NCBI GenBank assembly: GCA_003427395.1
Contig: BFEA01000729.1
Location: forward strand, 104,362-141,589
Direction of reading: 5' to 3'
Length of the DNA: 37,228 nt
Origin: Chara braunii
Taxonomy: Eukaryota > Streptophyta > Charophyceae > Charales > Characeae
This document shows positions 1-10,819 of this stretch, piece after piece (the first letter of the stretch is position 1; every line of letters begins with the position of its first letter). The position numbers and the translations under genes were made by a program. Under the pieces are notes generated by a model. The model did no database searches. It worked only from the letters and a program-made list of their open reading frames with translations, and had not been told where the DNA came from.

Positions 1-41
<41 letters not shown>
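1..41 (+). repeat. Homopolymer A run at window edge
   Basis: The window opens with 41 A. The matching place in copy B (15152-15174) is only A-rich with interspersed T and G, so this is an expanded A tract or an assembly edge, not evidence of a retrotransposed tail. Confidence 0.8.
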
Positions 42-42
<1 letters not shown>

Positions 43-118
43 AAAACAGCAGTTTATGCAGCCTTGAAGTTGACTTTCCTTGGATGATTACAGCGGACGA
101 AGAATGCCCCCGTTGAAG

Positions 119-649
119 ATGACTGCAGGACCGACGTTCATGAAACAAGGGCGAAGGAGGTCACAGTCTCGTGCAGACTATGCAGACGGCGACAAGGGGA
201 ATGAAGAACGTAGCCACCAAGAATGAAGGCGATGGCTATGTAGACAAGGACGACAACCGAACAATGATGATCATACTAGTAATCCCACCGGCGAGGGGAA
301 CCGCTGCCATCACAACTTCGCAACCCACTCTATCACTTCATCAGATCTACAAAATGAGAATGAATCTTCCGCTAGAACATGGAAAGATACATACTCTTCG
401 AGAAACCTCTTGTCTCACGCGCAGCCCTCCACCATCACGGCGCCCCATCCGGCACCCAAAAGCCCAAACGGACATCGCCGCCACACTCACAGTGACCCAA
501 AACCCCTGTTCAGATATTTACTTCATCAAAATCGGTCAAGAAATGACCGAGATACACTAATTTTCGATTCCTGCCATATCTATTCTCGTCACTTCTCCTC
601 GCACACATTTCTCTGCTCTCTCATTCTACTAACATTATACTCAAACTAA
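119..649 (+). pseudogene. Broken acidic reading frame in copy A, unknown family
   Basis: From an ATG at 119 one frame stays open to 649 apart from a TGA at 224. A second frame (171-560, 129 codons) overlaps it, and the best acidic residues switch between frames near the TGA, which suggests an old frameshift. The predicted peptide is rich in Asp, Glu and Asn before the break and contains a QNENES...W.DTYSS motif near the middle. The same frame with the same TGA is kept in copy B (15247-15741), so the break predates the duplication. The motif recurs in altered form at 14742-15045, upstream of copy B. I do not recognise the family; it may be a captured exon or an element gene. No signal peptide or clear membrane segment is seen except a short hydrophobic C-terminus. 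Confidence 0.35.
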
Positions 650-709
650 CGTCATATTTGGATTCGCCCACCATCGTAACCCCCAAAACGATACTCCCCC
701 CCCTCGTTT

Positions 710-728
710 CCCCCCCCCCCCCCCCCCC
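710..728 (+). repeat. C homopolymer (19 C)
   Basis: A run of 19 C that is only 8 C at the matching place in copy B (from about 15821). It is slippage-prone and its length may be an assembly artefact. Confidence 0.8.
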
Positions 729-1300
729 GCCTCTCGTTTGGTCCAGGATCGAGGGAGATATCTGTTCTCCCTTCTTCTCCGGCTTGCTCCGCCATAGCCC
801 GTTGCTCCCCCTTTTCAGTCTGCGAATGGATCCGGTCGCAGATCGTGTCCGGGTGCACTCCCCTCTTCTGTGCTTGCTGTCTCTTCTTGCACCTCTTCTT
901 TGCCTTTGGTCCGCTTCCCCTCTGCACTGCCCGGTCTTCCCCTTCCGTCTTCCTGGTCTCTGATCCCGTCAACCTCGTCTCGAAGCCAACGCAATTCACC
1001 TCAACTTCCGCTTCAGCCTTCTGAAAACTCGGCAGTGTCTTCCTGTATATATAAAAAAAATAAACAAGCTCATTGAAACATTTAACCCCTCCCCTGCTCT
1101 AAGTAGACCACTGTTGCTAATGCACCCGGTTGGACCATCTGTTCAGGTTCATCCGAGGCTGCCAAAAGGCAGCGTCGAACAGCAGCCAGGCATATTTTCT
1201 CCCTATCGTTCCAATCCAGTTTTGACGAATGTTCTGAAGGCCAATGCCGGACCCTTGGCCCAGGGATATCATTATTGAGGTTGGCCGGCCCCAAATATCA

Positions 1301-1391
1301 CAGGGCCGCTCCCGTGGTTTTATTGAAATTCAAAGTTGGGTTTATAGTTAAGCAGTTCACTTTTTGTACTAATCGGGCTAGGCCGGCCCTG
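1301..1391. mobile_element. Possible small hAT-type MITE
   Basis: The segment starts CAGGGCCG and ends with the inverse, GGCCCTG, with GC-rich ends and an AT-rich centre, as in short non-autonomous hAT elements. An 8-bp target duplication is not found (AAATATCA left, CTAGGCAA right), and a second GGCCGGCC palindrome lies just outside, so the inverted ends may be coincidental. The same structure is in copy B. Confidence 0.25.
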
Positions 1392-1408
1392 CTAGGCAAG
1401 CAGCTTGT

Positions 1409-1519
1409 GCCTCGGTGAGGCGGGTCCCAGTGCAGATTGTGGTGGTAGCAGCAAATATTGGTATTCAAATGGGAACTTTGAAGGCCGAAGTGGAGAGGTT
1501 CCTATGTGACTGGCAGCTG
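1409..1519 (+). pseudogene. 28S/25S rRNA fragment in copy A
   Basis: Plus-strand sequence matching the strongly conserved part of eukaryotic large-subunit rRNA that reads GCAGATCTTGGTGGTAGTAG, then CAAATATTCAAATG, then AACTTTGAAGGCCGAAG. Here it has a short insertion in CAAATATT(GGT)ATTCAAATG and many substitutions towards its 3' end, where similarity fades. The first about 20 bases are weaker. It is non-functional: only about 110 bp of a gene of more than 3 kb. The equivalent in copy B is at 16497-16605. The identification rests on remembered rRNA consensus; the central 60 bases are convincing. Confidence 0.8.
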
Positions 1520-1887
1520 CAGCCTGCGGCCTCTGCCTTAGTGCGCACGTCCCACTGCGCCCAAGCAACTTGTCACCCATTTTTTGGGCCCCAAAAAACA
1601 TGCTCACACTCACCCTCTCACAGTAGACAGTGGGGACGGACTACACACCCACAACAACCAGAATTGCCCCCTGCCTTCAAGTGGTCTGCCTCAAACAGAT
1701 ATTTTCTCCAAATGTTGTTGTCCAACCCCGCGCACAGATTCATCCTGGGGCAGCGGGGTGATGCCAACGGATGTCCCGAAGGACTGGGCCCAAACTCTGA
1801 CCCAGGGATACCAGCATCGGGCTTCCCTGTCCCAAACCATTCAGAATTGCAGTATTCTACTCATCTATTCTCAGTGAGCTTGAAACT

Positions 1888-2750
1888 CAGGTCTGCATTT
1901 CAACAGCTCATGGGTGTACCGACCGAACTAGGTTCTTGGGCCTCACGGCCGCTCTCGGTACCGGCACCGGACCTCGTCCTAGATGGGGGAAAAGAAAAAA
2001 AGAAAAAAAAAAAAGTAATAATAAAAAAAATAAAAAACGGATTAGGGAGGGGAACCGTCGGAACCCAGCCTCGGTCCCACCTGTTGGGTCCGGAGTCGGA
2101 CTCCCTAGCAAAACCTAGGGGGATAGTCCCACAACCCTCGACCCCTTGGGTTTTCGCCAAAGCACGCTCCTTTGCTCCTCCACTGCTGGCCGCTTGTTTC
2201 GATTCCGAGATCCGCATGCTGGTAGTTCGATGCTGTAACCAATAGGGCTAAGCCCAAGCCTAGTTGCAGTAGGCGCAACTTCTCATATGAAGGCCAACTG
2301 CAGCGGACCTGGGCCTGCAGAGGTGCGAAAGATCAGATCCGGGACTGGATCTGCATTTCAACAGTTTATTGGTCTATCAATTGAGATGAGCCCACTGATC
2401 TCTCCCATGGGCAGGTTGATTTTAACTCCACCCCATGTCTCATCAATTCAGGAGTGTACCAGCCAAGGTAGCTGATACAGCTGGCACTGTGGGGAGTGGT
2501 ACCGCTTTCACCGAGGAAAACTCCGGGACTGTGGTGTCTGATAGATCTATCTCGTGTGAAGTCAAACTTGGGTCTGCAGTTCAACAGTTTGTGGGTATAC
2601 CACCTGAGTTAGGCTGGTTCTTTGCCCGACCACCCCCGGTACCAGACGCAGGGGTCACGACAACCCAGCATTGGCTGGTATTCACGTTGAACTCGGCCCA
2701 TGCTTCACCAGCTCATGGTTGTACCAACCGAGCCAAGCCCGCTGGTCCCC
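1888..2750 (+). repeat. Five degenerate dispersed repeats inside copy A
   Basis: A pattern of about 45 bp, GGTCTGCATTTCAACAG followed by CTCATGGGTGTACC and GACCGAACTAGG, recurs near 1888, 2347, 2435, 2571 and 2697 with progressive divergence (for example CAGTTTGTGGGTATACC and CAGCTCATGGTTGTACC). All have the same orientation, interrupted by the SINE-like unit at 1983-2262. They suggest an old tandem array. The same set is in copy B (16975-17810). Confidence 0.5.
1983..2262 (-). mobile_element. tRNA-derived SINE-like unit 1 (copy A)
   Basis: Read on the minus strand, a polymerase III A-box-like TAGCCCTATTGG (2250-2239) is followed, 46 bases from start to start, by a B-box-like AATCGAAAC (2204-2196). 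This is the spacing inside tRNA genes, and the sequence between resembles a worn tRNA (TTGGTTA D-loop, anticodon-arm-like region). A body of about 170 bp follows, then a T-rich tail (A-rich on plus, 1986-2036). Unit 2 (3062-2795) has the same A/B spacing, the shared body motif TATCCCCCTWGGTTTTG and a T-rich tail. A T-rich rather than A-rich 3' end is unusual but occurs in some plant SINEs. No target duplication was identified. The tRNA fold is too degraded for a tRNA gene. Confidence 0.5.
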
Positions 2751-2794
2751 ACAAACAACCCTAACACCTATACTAGTGTTGGGCACCGACAACC

Positions 2795-3062
2795 AAAATA
2801 AAAAGTAAAGGTAAAAATAAAAATACGAACATCGGGGATCGGCGCTTACTGGAAGGGAGACCATCGGTACTACTCCCAGTTCCGCCGACCGGGCCTACTG
2901 ATGGGCCGACAACAAAACCAAGGGGGATAACTCCGCCGGGCCCTTAACCCCTCAGCATCTTCAACCACTCTGATGTTCCATCGCCGCCGGTCGCCGCCTT
3001 CGATCCCTATACCTCTGCCTTGAAAGTCCAATTCCTTAACCAATAGTGTTATACCCAAGGCT
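2795..3062 (-). mobile_element. tRNA-derived SINE-like unit 2 (copy A)
   Basis: Minus-strand A-box-like TAACACTATTGG (3051-3040) and B-box-like GATCGAAGG (3005-2997) are again 46 bases apart start to start. Between them lies GGACTTTCAAGGC, which resembles a tRNA anticodon arm. The body carries TATCCCCCTTGGTTTTG, also in unit 1, and ends in a T-rich stretch (A-rich on plus, 2797-2832). The parallel structure in two otherwise diverged units is the main support for a SINE family. Confidence 0.5.
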
Positions 3063-3583
3063 GAGACGAGCTACTGCAAAATTCAATATAAATGGTTGTC
3101 GCACAACACGCGGGCCTATCAAACTACCTCAAGGCTACTCCTTCGCCTACCGACCAAACTCACGACTGTCGGCCTATGGCGCCCGCCGCTCATAGGGCCT
3201 GACTCCGTCCACCGCTGTCAACCTCCCGCATCTACTGCGCGGAGGCCACCACTCGCGTTCTATTTTCCCTTGCATACCCCAATTACTGCCCAAAGCAACA
3301 CCACTTCGCATGTCGTATGAACGCAGGTGTACCATGGTCACTTCAATAAAAAAAAATAATAAAATTCCTAGTTTAATCAAAACCTAAAAATTTTGCCGGC
3401 AGAAACGTCGACTCTATAGCATCAAGAATAGAATCATCACGCGCGCTTCAAAATTGCGAGCCAACACACACACTTTGTTTCTAGTCAATCATTCAGTCAA
3501 CGTGAACCAAACACAACTGCGACTCGTGCAGCGTACTCCAATTTCGAACAACTTATTTTTGTCGCTTGCAAAAACCAGGGCAG

Positions 3584-3601
3584 ATACCCTTGTAAGGGTA
3601 T
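3584..3601. other. Terminal hairpin of copy A
   Basis: Perfect inverted repeat ATACCCTT-GT-AAGGGTAT. Similarity between copies A and B ends within about 10 bases downstream of it. In copy B the last common bases read CTGA followed by T, the arrangement expected of a Helitron 3' end; in copy A the aligned bases are CCAA followed by C. Confidence 0.5.
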
Positions 3602-3610
3602 TCACGCCAA

Positions 3611-5833
3611 CATCTTACCTCACCTTATTAAGCGACGTCCCCGTCGCTTCGAATTATCAAAAGCTATCAATTTATCCATAACTTTAAATGCTGACGAGAA
3701 AATACCAATCCGATTAACCGACTGACTCCGTTCGAGTAACTTACCAGACAGTACCCAATATGGCTAACTGTTGCCAGGGCTTCAACCTGGGCCTCCTGTG
3801 AATGCAGGTGTACTAGATCAGTACTACAATATTTAGTTCATGCCGAGTAACTGCTGATAATCCTCTCCCTTTGTCCTAGACATCTGCCGGCTCATCGTGG
3901 GTGTCCTGTTTAGTCATAGTCCTGCATGCAGGGTCATAACTTAGGACGCGGGCCCTAATCGAGACCTTTTAAAGGCATTATCACATTTCTCATAAAATAT
4001 TTACAAAAATATATAACTTTTATCACAGATCTCTCCTGCAGTCTAGTACAGGAGAGTCAGGTCTCCATCTTGGCCCACCATAGACTGGTTGATCAAGCCA
4101 GATCTACGGCCCGCCACGTTGTTATATTAGCGGCAGTGCCCTCGTTGGTTGCGTAACGATAGGCAGTTTTTCCTGATAAACACTTTATCAGACTAAAAAA
4201 AAAACATGACAGCCTCGACTCTTATCCCTCCGACATCCCGTGGGAATAAGGCTCTCTGAGGCGACTACACCCCTCAAGCCTTATCCTTTGGTGAGTCGTG
4301 GGACCGATGCCAGGTTACGCCGGTCAGCAGCCAACACTAAGGGTTGCGCCCTAGTGATGTTAGATTAACCCCTAGTTGGGTCTCTCATATATGTCTTAAG
4401 ATTAACATCATAGTAACTGGACGGTGTGTCGCAATAAACTGAGACCTGCTATGGGACTACGCAGAGGTCCGTTTCACTCAAAGTCTTTGAGGTATTTACC
4501 AACTCTCTATAGAACAACATAGAGAGCATTGCGTCCTCTCCAAAATTCACACACAAAAAATCACCGTCAGATTCACAGGGTCGTGACTTCCCGCTTGATC
4601 AGAGTAAGCTGACCACACATCTTAAAGACATCTCCCAAAATTTCACCAATTTGCGACCTTCCAAAATTTCACAAAAATAATAATTATTCTTGTTCTTTCT
4701 CGTCAGACTTTATCATCCAAACTGCTTTCCATGTCATTTCAATCATTTAACCATCTTCCACTTTTGTAGGAGACTCACTTATAAAATTTCACCACCACCT
4801 CCCACATGGAGGGAAGTCAACCATAAGCACTCATTACTAAGAGACCAACTTGTGGGTCCTCACCTCAACTCAATTAATTATCATTCGACATGGACAAACA
4901 TTTGAGTATCAGAAGACTCATGCGTCCTTTGAGACTTTTCACACTTTTTCACCGAACGAACTGCATTCCTCTTTCTTATACCCGAGCCTATTGTTTGTTT
5001 GTAGGCAGATTGCGCGAGCATACAAAAGAGTAAATAGTTTACACATGTCACATTCACAAAAATGCACGAGGTGCGTCCTGTACACCTCTCACACAAAAAA
5101 TCATCATACATCAGGATAAATCCATACATGTGAGAGTGATAGTGATCGTCAAACAGAGAGATAGTCTCAAGCCGTTATTATATATATGGTCGGGATGTTC
5201 CAAATTAAAGGAACAAAAATAGCCTTAAGGTCCCACATGTACTCAGAGTTGAACAACCTCAACTCAAAGATACGCAGGGTAATCCCTATGTCACCAATAT
5301 ACACCATGTTGGGGACAGATCCCAACTCAAAAAAGAGTCAGAAATGATCACAATATCACGTAGTATCACACAAAAGCGTCACGACCTCGATAGCCGAAAT
5401 CGAAAAATGGTCTTAGTCAGAATACTATTACAGAGGTCTCCTCAAAGAAGCTCTCAGGCTTGACTCATAAATCATACATATCATGAAATCAATATTCATT
5501 TAAACTCAACGAATTAGAACTCAACATCACCCTAATCCTTACAGTTACATGCACCTAATATGACCATACGACACTCTGAGTTAGGGAATTCAACACTCAC
5601 ACTAAGACCACTTCCTAGATACCCCATGCCACTCACATATGTACGACTATCTGTTAGGATTATACCTCTGAGTTAGTCTGCCTTGTCAGATCCTTACCGG
5701 ACCTTATTGCTAAATCCTCAATCCCCCTTTACTTCTAAGGGCGGTCATACAACTGGGTTCTTTTTACTTGTGAATCCAACTTATCTAATTCTCCAAACCT
5801 TTCTTATACAATCCTCACACCTCCCTATCGTAA
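3611..5833. other. Gene-free, hairpin-dense stretch (3' part of element 3)
   Basis: No convincing gene on either strand. Short perfect hairpins are frequent: AAGCGACG/CGTCGCTT around TCCC (3630-3649), CTCTCCTG/CAGGAGAG (4031-4056), CTGATAAA/TTTATCAG around CAC (4173-4191), CTCAAA/TTTGAG (4477-4491), CTCTCTAT/ATAGAGAG (4503-4526) and GAGTTGA/TCAACTC near 5235. The sequence lies downstream of the element 3 gag in the minus direction, so it may be its 3' untranslated region or remnant LTR. It shares the motif GTCATAACTTAGG (3930-3943) with the hairpin array at 11603-12840. Confidence 0.5.
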
Positions 5834-5867
5834 TCAAGGGGTTATGCTTGATGCTTTAGCTTCCTTT

Positions 5868-7001
5868 TCACTGTTGCTTCCACCTATGGTTTCGTTGACG
5901 CTCATCGCGACCTCCAGTGCCTCGCCTGCCTCCTTCACACCCTTCATTGCTACCACGTCTGCCATTCCCGCGACCTCTCCCAATACCTTGCCCTCGGCCT
6001 TCCTCGCTTGCTGCACTGCCCTGTGACGCTTGCTGTGCTGGTGGATGGGGCGACCCTAAAAGTCGGGCTTGGTTTGTTGGAGGTTCAGGCGGTATCAAGT
6101 TCATTGACGGGTCGACGTGAGGTCCGTTTCGGCTTACAGGGTCCTGACTACCTAGTGTCCAAGGGTTATACATAGGCCATAGGCCCACCGGATTGCATGG
6201 CAACCACCACCTATATGATACCGACCCGATCGGAGGGGGCTCGATTGGTGCGAAACTGCTTCCTAGCCCTTCTGGAGCAGCTGTCACATGTCGTGAACAC
6301 TGCCCCTTTCTAGTACCTTGACCTCCCTGGGCCAGGTTTCTCCCCTTCCGCTGGGCCTTCGTCAGCTTAGGAGGCTTATGCTCCTCTTCTTCCTTAACTA
6401 TCTCCTTACTTCCTCCCCTCTCCTGAACGCCAGACCGCCTTTTTTGAACCTTCATAAGGTGGGGATGATCTTGACCATCCTCTACCTTCTCTTTTCCTTT
6501 CCCACCAGTTGGCTCGTTTGACGTTCCTTTCGAGATTTTCCGCTTGCCCTTTCTAATCTCCTCTAGTCGTGCCATCCTTTCTTCCAATACCCCCATCTGT
6601 CTTTGTATGCCGCTTAGTTCGCCTCGTGTCGGCGCATCCCCAATTACTTGCCCAGGGTTACCACAATGTTGGTTCCCAACTTCATCTTCTGGAAATCTTA
6701 ACCTTAACGAGTTTTCCATCTCGCCCCAAGTTCGCGACTTCAACATGAGGGTATATATCTCCTCAATTAACTCTTCACTGGCAAATAATGGCAACATACT
6801 GCACATTGTCTTCTCGTCTCACATCTTCACGAGGCTAAGGTCATGATCGTCGCACAGGAAGTCATATAAGTTTGTTCCTCGAAATAGCAGGTTCTGGAGA
6901 TCAGGGGTCATCGAGTCGTGCACCGACTCATGCAGCAGCACCTTCGTGAGGCATGAGCTCCTCCAGAGCAGAATCTTAGCCAAACCTCTCTCTTCCGCCA
7001 T
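5868..7001 (-). pseudogene. Gag-like gene of minus-strand LTR element 3, with an in-frame stop
   Basis: A capsid-type protein of an LTR retrotransposon is likely. From ATG at 7001 (MAEERGLAK) the frame runs 378 codons to 5868 with one TGA at 6821-6819, just after a segment with FRGTNLYDFL. Past the stop the same frame continues with PLFASEELIEEI and SRTWGEMENSLRLRFPEDE. The series F.G.NL.DFL, PLFA..L.EEI and W...E..LR..FPE is the pattern of the plant retrotransposon gag core. A lysine-rich linker follows, then a Pro/Gly/Arg-rich tail. No CX2CX4HX4C zinc knuckle or protease is seen. Near 6020 another frame (to 5834) looks more protein-like than the Arg/Gly tail, so a late frameshift is possible. 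A pyrimidine tract ending in AG lies about 60 bases upstream of the ATG. It faces the primer site at 9442-9459, about 2.4 kb upstream in the minus direction. Confidence 0.6.
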
Positions 7002-7394
7002 GATGTTTTTGTTTGCCCTGACATATATGACAAACAACGGAACATCAGGTTGTAGTCTGACATACTAAAAAAAAAACAAATGGGGACAAATGACATTGTC
7101 CATACTCAATCCCACTAGCTCTGTCATTGCTCGCCTGACAAGGCTTTAAACTCTAGTTATCCTAGTACTAACCTTAAGGGTACAATGAGCAAATATACAA
7201 CCTGTGCAGACATACATTTTTAAGACAAGCTAAAGATTTGTAGCAGAAGTTGTTATAACCGCCCCTTGTCACTGTGCTCGTACTCGACAGTAAGATAGTC
7301 ATAGACGACCCTCTAAGAATTGCGGTCAAACACTGGACGCGCCTGCTAATTATAGAGGCACCCTTTATCGACATGCTGCTGCTCGAAGCTCACC

Positions 7395-7721
7395 CTAACC
7401 TTCAACCTTTTCATCCGGCTCATGGGAGCAGGCATAGGCATCCACAATTTTTGCCATATTTCGGAATCTTTGACTAGGGGTTGAAAACCTGAGGTCTAGG
7501 TGTAGACCATATATCAATTTGCATGTGTAACGCGCATACCCCCATCCTCGCACCCTCATAGCTGCTTCTGATGCTGCCTCTATCCTCGCTCGTCCCTTGA
7601 AAAACTCTTCCACGAGGAATTCGGGCAGGACGGTGCGTAACAGCGCTGAAGGAAGCACAAACTCCCTAGCGCACTTGACCTCTATACAAGTCGACACCTG
7701 CTCTTCTCTTTCATAAAACAT
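7395..7721 (-). CDS. Uncharacterised ORF upstream of element 3 gag
   Basis: A 108-codon frame with ordinary amino-acid composition (FVLPSALLRTVLPEFLVEEF, then a basic Ala/Arg stretch). It shares its codon phase with the downstream gag-like frame, but several stops lie between 7394 and 7040. It may be a remnant of the same polyprotein or leader, or chance. No family recognised. Confidence 0.25.
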   Translation of the reverse strand: MFYEREEQVSTCIEVKCAREFVLPSALLRTVLPEFLVEEFFKGRARIEAASEAAMRVRGWGYARYTCKLIYGLHLDLRFSTPSQRFRNMAKIVDAYACSHEPDEKVEG

Positions 7722-9441
7722 TTATCTCGCCCACTTCGCTGCAGCCGCCTCAACTACCCTTAAAGGTCTTGCGAGGAGGCTTGTCCAAGTGCCAACTCAA
7801 TCCCATGTTTTACCCAAAATGATGATGATGCGTATATGATTACTCTCACGATCATGCCGTCTTGATCATCATCAAAGACGGATTCAATCCAGATGAAAAT
7901 ATCAGTACCTAGCCCCACCAGGAAGAGATATATTTTCCTTCCTTGATTCGTCTCGACAAAGACATCTGGAGTCCATCCTCTCTTGCAATTGGCCAGGTCA
8001 TATTGGGATCCTCCTCAACATACGACATCTTGACTTGCCTTAACTTTATCTGGATTCTGCCCATCACAACCGAACGTTCAGCATATGCCCTCCTTTACTA
8101 TGCTGGAACCCTCTTTTTACAATCTCATATTGCATTGTCAAGCCCTTACCGGACCATATTGTCGAAACCTATTCAGAAATAACCATTATGGATAAATAAG
8201 TAAAACACGTTCTTTGTAAAATTAACGCTTCACCAATTTATAAATTATATATACATACATAGTGAAAACTCATGGTCCAAAAATACAATTTGCCAATAAA
8301 AGTACTTTCAGATGCAAAATTAATGAGAGTACTACATTCTACTCCCCGACTTTGACAGAAGTATATTGTGTTGAGGGACAGTGTAATCCTTTTTCAAAAT
8401 GGATAACATCTTATTCCTGAGCCCCGCTCAAGGACTAAGCCTCACTGCTTCTCCCTCTGATTTCAGCACTTGCACCTTGTAGACCCTTGGCAATAAAGTA
8501 GACAACCTCACCATACACACTCTGGGATGATCTGTCTCTTCGCATGCAGATGAACCTACTTATCAGAAAAATAGTTGGGATTCACCCCCTTACCTCTCTG
8601 TGACATGTGGTAGCAGTTTCCCTAATAGGTCATGGTCTGAAAAGGTTCAAACACTTTCCTCCTATTCAGTAGCAGTGTAATCATTCTACCATAAAAGATT
8701 AGATGACAACACCCCACTATGGACCAGGAACATAGTTCCGGCGCGGGTCTCACTACAACCTACAAGACAAGATTATAACTACTTCAAAGCCTTCTCTCAG
8801 GGAAATGATAACATAAGGTTGCAACTTTCTTTAGGGTAGATTTCACACGTTGATCACTCTCTTGCGAAACTCAATTTCCCAAGAAACTGGTTACTCCATT
8901 CACCTCCGAATCCGCATCAGACGTGGATTCTGTGTAACATTTCTACCCTTTCTCATAAAATCAACCCATGCATATAAAGTCATGATGAAATAGATATGAA
9001 TGAATAAATCAAATTGACTAGCTTATATAAATAGAATCAGAGAGATTATACTGAAGTAAATAACCCCAAGTAAAATAGATAGCTCATGTGGCTGGTTATA
9101 AATGAGTAAGCCTTGAATAAATAACCTCAAATACTTAGCCTCCCATGAATTTGGTGCAAATGGATAAGAACATACTTAAAACAATAGCCTAAAAAATAAG
9201 ATAAACTTAGGCGCTTAGTTAAATGAAGTCTCTACGGCTTCTCTTGCGGGAGTCCCTTTGATAAGAAAGAAAAATCCTTCTCTCTATCGTAAATTACTTT
9301 CCTAACGCTAGCCTAACATGACGCTGCCATGATAACTTTTCATCTCCTAATCCAATATATAAAGTTTGTCATTTTGCCTGGATCATCAGCCTGCACTTTA
9401 ACCTGGGTTCGTTCTCTAAGGACCCCAGTAGGCAGCCGAGA
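7722..9441. other. Leader region of element 3, no gene seen
   Basis: AT-rich sequence between the primer site and the gag-like gene. Only short chance frames are visible. In the minus direction it occupies the place of a long 5' untranslated leader. Confidence 0.5.
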
Positions 9442-9459
9442 TCCCCAGCAACGGCGCCA
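9442..9459 (-). promoter_or_regulatory. tRNA-Asp primer-binding site of element 3
   Basis: Read on the minus strand, TGGCGCCGTTGCTGGGGA matches the complement of the 3' end of plant tRNA-Asp at 17 of 18 positions (one C to T change). Two bases separate it from the LTR end, which reads GCTCGACA. This is the site where reverse transcription is primed in Tat/Athila-type Ty3 elements. Confidence 0.8.
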
Positions 9460-9900
9460 CCTGTCGAGCGCATCGGTCCCTCACGGGGACCCTCCAGGTC
9501 GCGTCACTCAGGATTTTGCAGGACTTATCGTGGAGAGCGTTTGCCGCTCCGGCCGAGTGCGTCAGCCGTACCTCTCGCGAACCTCTACAATATGACAGGG
9601 TCACGCGAGGCACCGCTTACCTTCACCTGTGGGAGCTGTCACCATCCCTTAGGTGAGCGTATCCCCGCCGAGCTACTGAACCGCATGCGAAGGCTTTTCG
9701 TATGCAATTGCAGAGGTGGCCTAGCCGAGGGCGTTTCTCGTTCGCTGTAGCATAGGGGTTACATGCGGTCGAATGCCCAAAAATCGAACCTGCACGCGAA
9801 TCGACGCACTGGGAGGCTGAGGTCCCAAACGCGACTCGACGTCGGTCGACTAGGACTCATCACCCACACCACGCGTTACACCACAACACTCACACACACA

Positions 9901-9940
9901 AATAACACAATAACACAATAACACAATAACACAACAACAC
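9901..9940. repeat. Microsatellite AATAACAC x5
   Basis: Five units of an 8-bp repeat, the last with one substitution, preceded by a short CA run. Confidence 0.9.
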
Positions 9941-10819
9941 TCCTAGTCCCTTCAGTACCCAACCCATAACTCTCTGAGCGAGAATTCGGTTAGGCGTCGG
10001 GCGCGAGACTTATTATAAAACCGCGCGGATGCAGGGCTAACTCGTATCGATCCCCAATGCAAGCGTACGCAAGTGGTCGCAATAATGGCGTACTATGTAG
10101 TGCCCATACTCACGCGATCCTCGTTAATCTCGAGGGTCGCGTTCGACACTCAAGTGTCGGCTGACACGCGCCTTGAGGGTTAATCTCTCGACGCTGGACA
10201 ACCGCCATGCGAGGTTGAAGACCACACCCTCTTATGCACCCTGTGCAGAGGGGTTGAGTAGACAGCTCCAAGCTGTCGTGGCGGCCAGAGATCAAGGGGT
10301 TTGACTTTGACGGCTGTCACGGACTACAACGTCCAACCATACTGATTCTAAAAAACAAGAGCTAAAGAGGAACCTCCCTTTTCTCTCGATGCAGAACTTA
10401 TTTAATAACTGTGCGCGACCTCAATGGGTCGTGCGAGCACAAGGAAATATGATATAGATAGGAGACGATCACTCTCACAATCACAGTGCGGCTTCCTTCA
10501 AAAATATATATACAATCATTTGACGAAATCAAGTCTGGGTTCAACTCACAAAACATACATGAAATCACATCAAAGATCCACATCAACAGAGCACACACTA
10601 CACGGGGTCAACTTTAACCATTCTCTGCGCTCACACCCCTCGCTTTAGCCATACAAACCTCACTCTTTGCGCAACTCTCAAAATAAAATACTCAGCATCT
10701 TTATTAAATGACCATTCAATTAAAGTCCGGGTAAAAACACAACAAAACAAATAAAACCACTGGGCTAAAGCCTTTAGGTTGAGTAGCAAGAGTGGATTAG
10801 AGTTGAGCCGAAAACCAAC

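Larger units (their letters stand above)
1..3610 (+). mobile_element. Copy A of a duplicated element of at least 3.5 kb (5' end outside window)
   Basis: Nearly the whole stretch recurs, same strand and order, at 15152-18679, with by-eye similarity of roughly nine bases in ten and small indels. Similarity stops abruptly after the hairpin at 3584-3601: copy A continues into element 3 sequence, copy B into a retrotransposon protease gene, so this is a real 3' boundary of a mobile or duplicated unit. Copy A is cut by the window start; the counterpart in copy B lies at an A-rich block, so the true 5' end is probably further upstream. Inside are a broken acidic frame, a 28S rRNA fragment, a possible small hAT-type insertion, five degenerate repeats and two minus-strand SINE-like units. 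No transposase or reverse transcriptase is visible. The hairpin followed by CTGA at the copy B boundary resembles a Helitron 3' end, but copy A reads CCAA there, so the class stays open. Confidence 0.7.

Noticed and set aside
1-41. Poly(A) tail of a retrotransposed gene
   Set aside because: It lies at the window edge, and copy B has only a mixed A-rich tract at the same place.
1415-2245. 276-codon plus frame in copy A
   Set aside because: It crosses the 28S fragment and a SINE-like unit with a poly-Lys run, and it is not kept open in copy B.
2196-2262. Minus-strand tRNA gene
   Set aside because: A- and B-box spacing is right, but D-stem and anticodon stem do not pair and no acceptor stem forms; treated as a tRNA-derived SINE head.
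5834-6016. Separate 60-codon gene
   Set aside because: It overlaps the C-terminus of the element 3 gag in another frame; a frameshifted gag tail is more likely.
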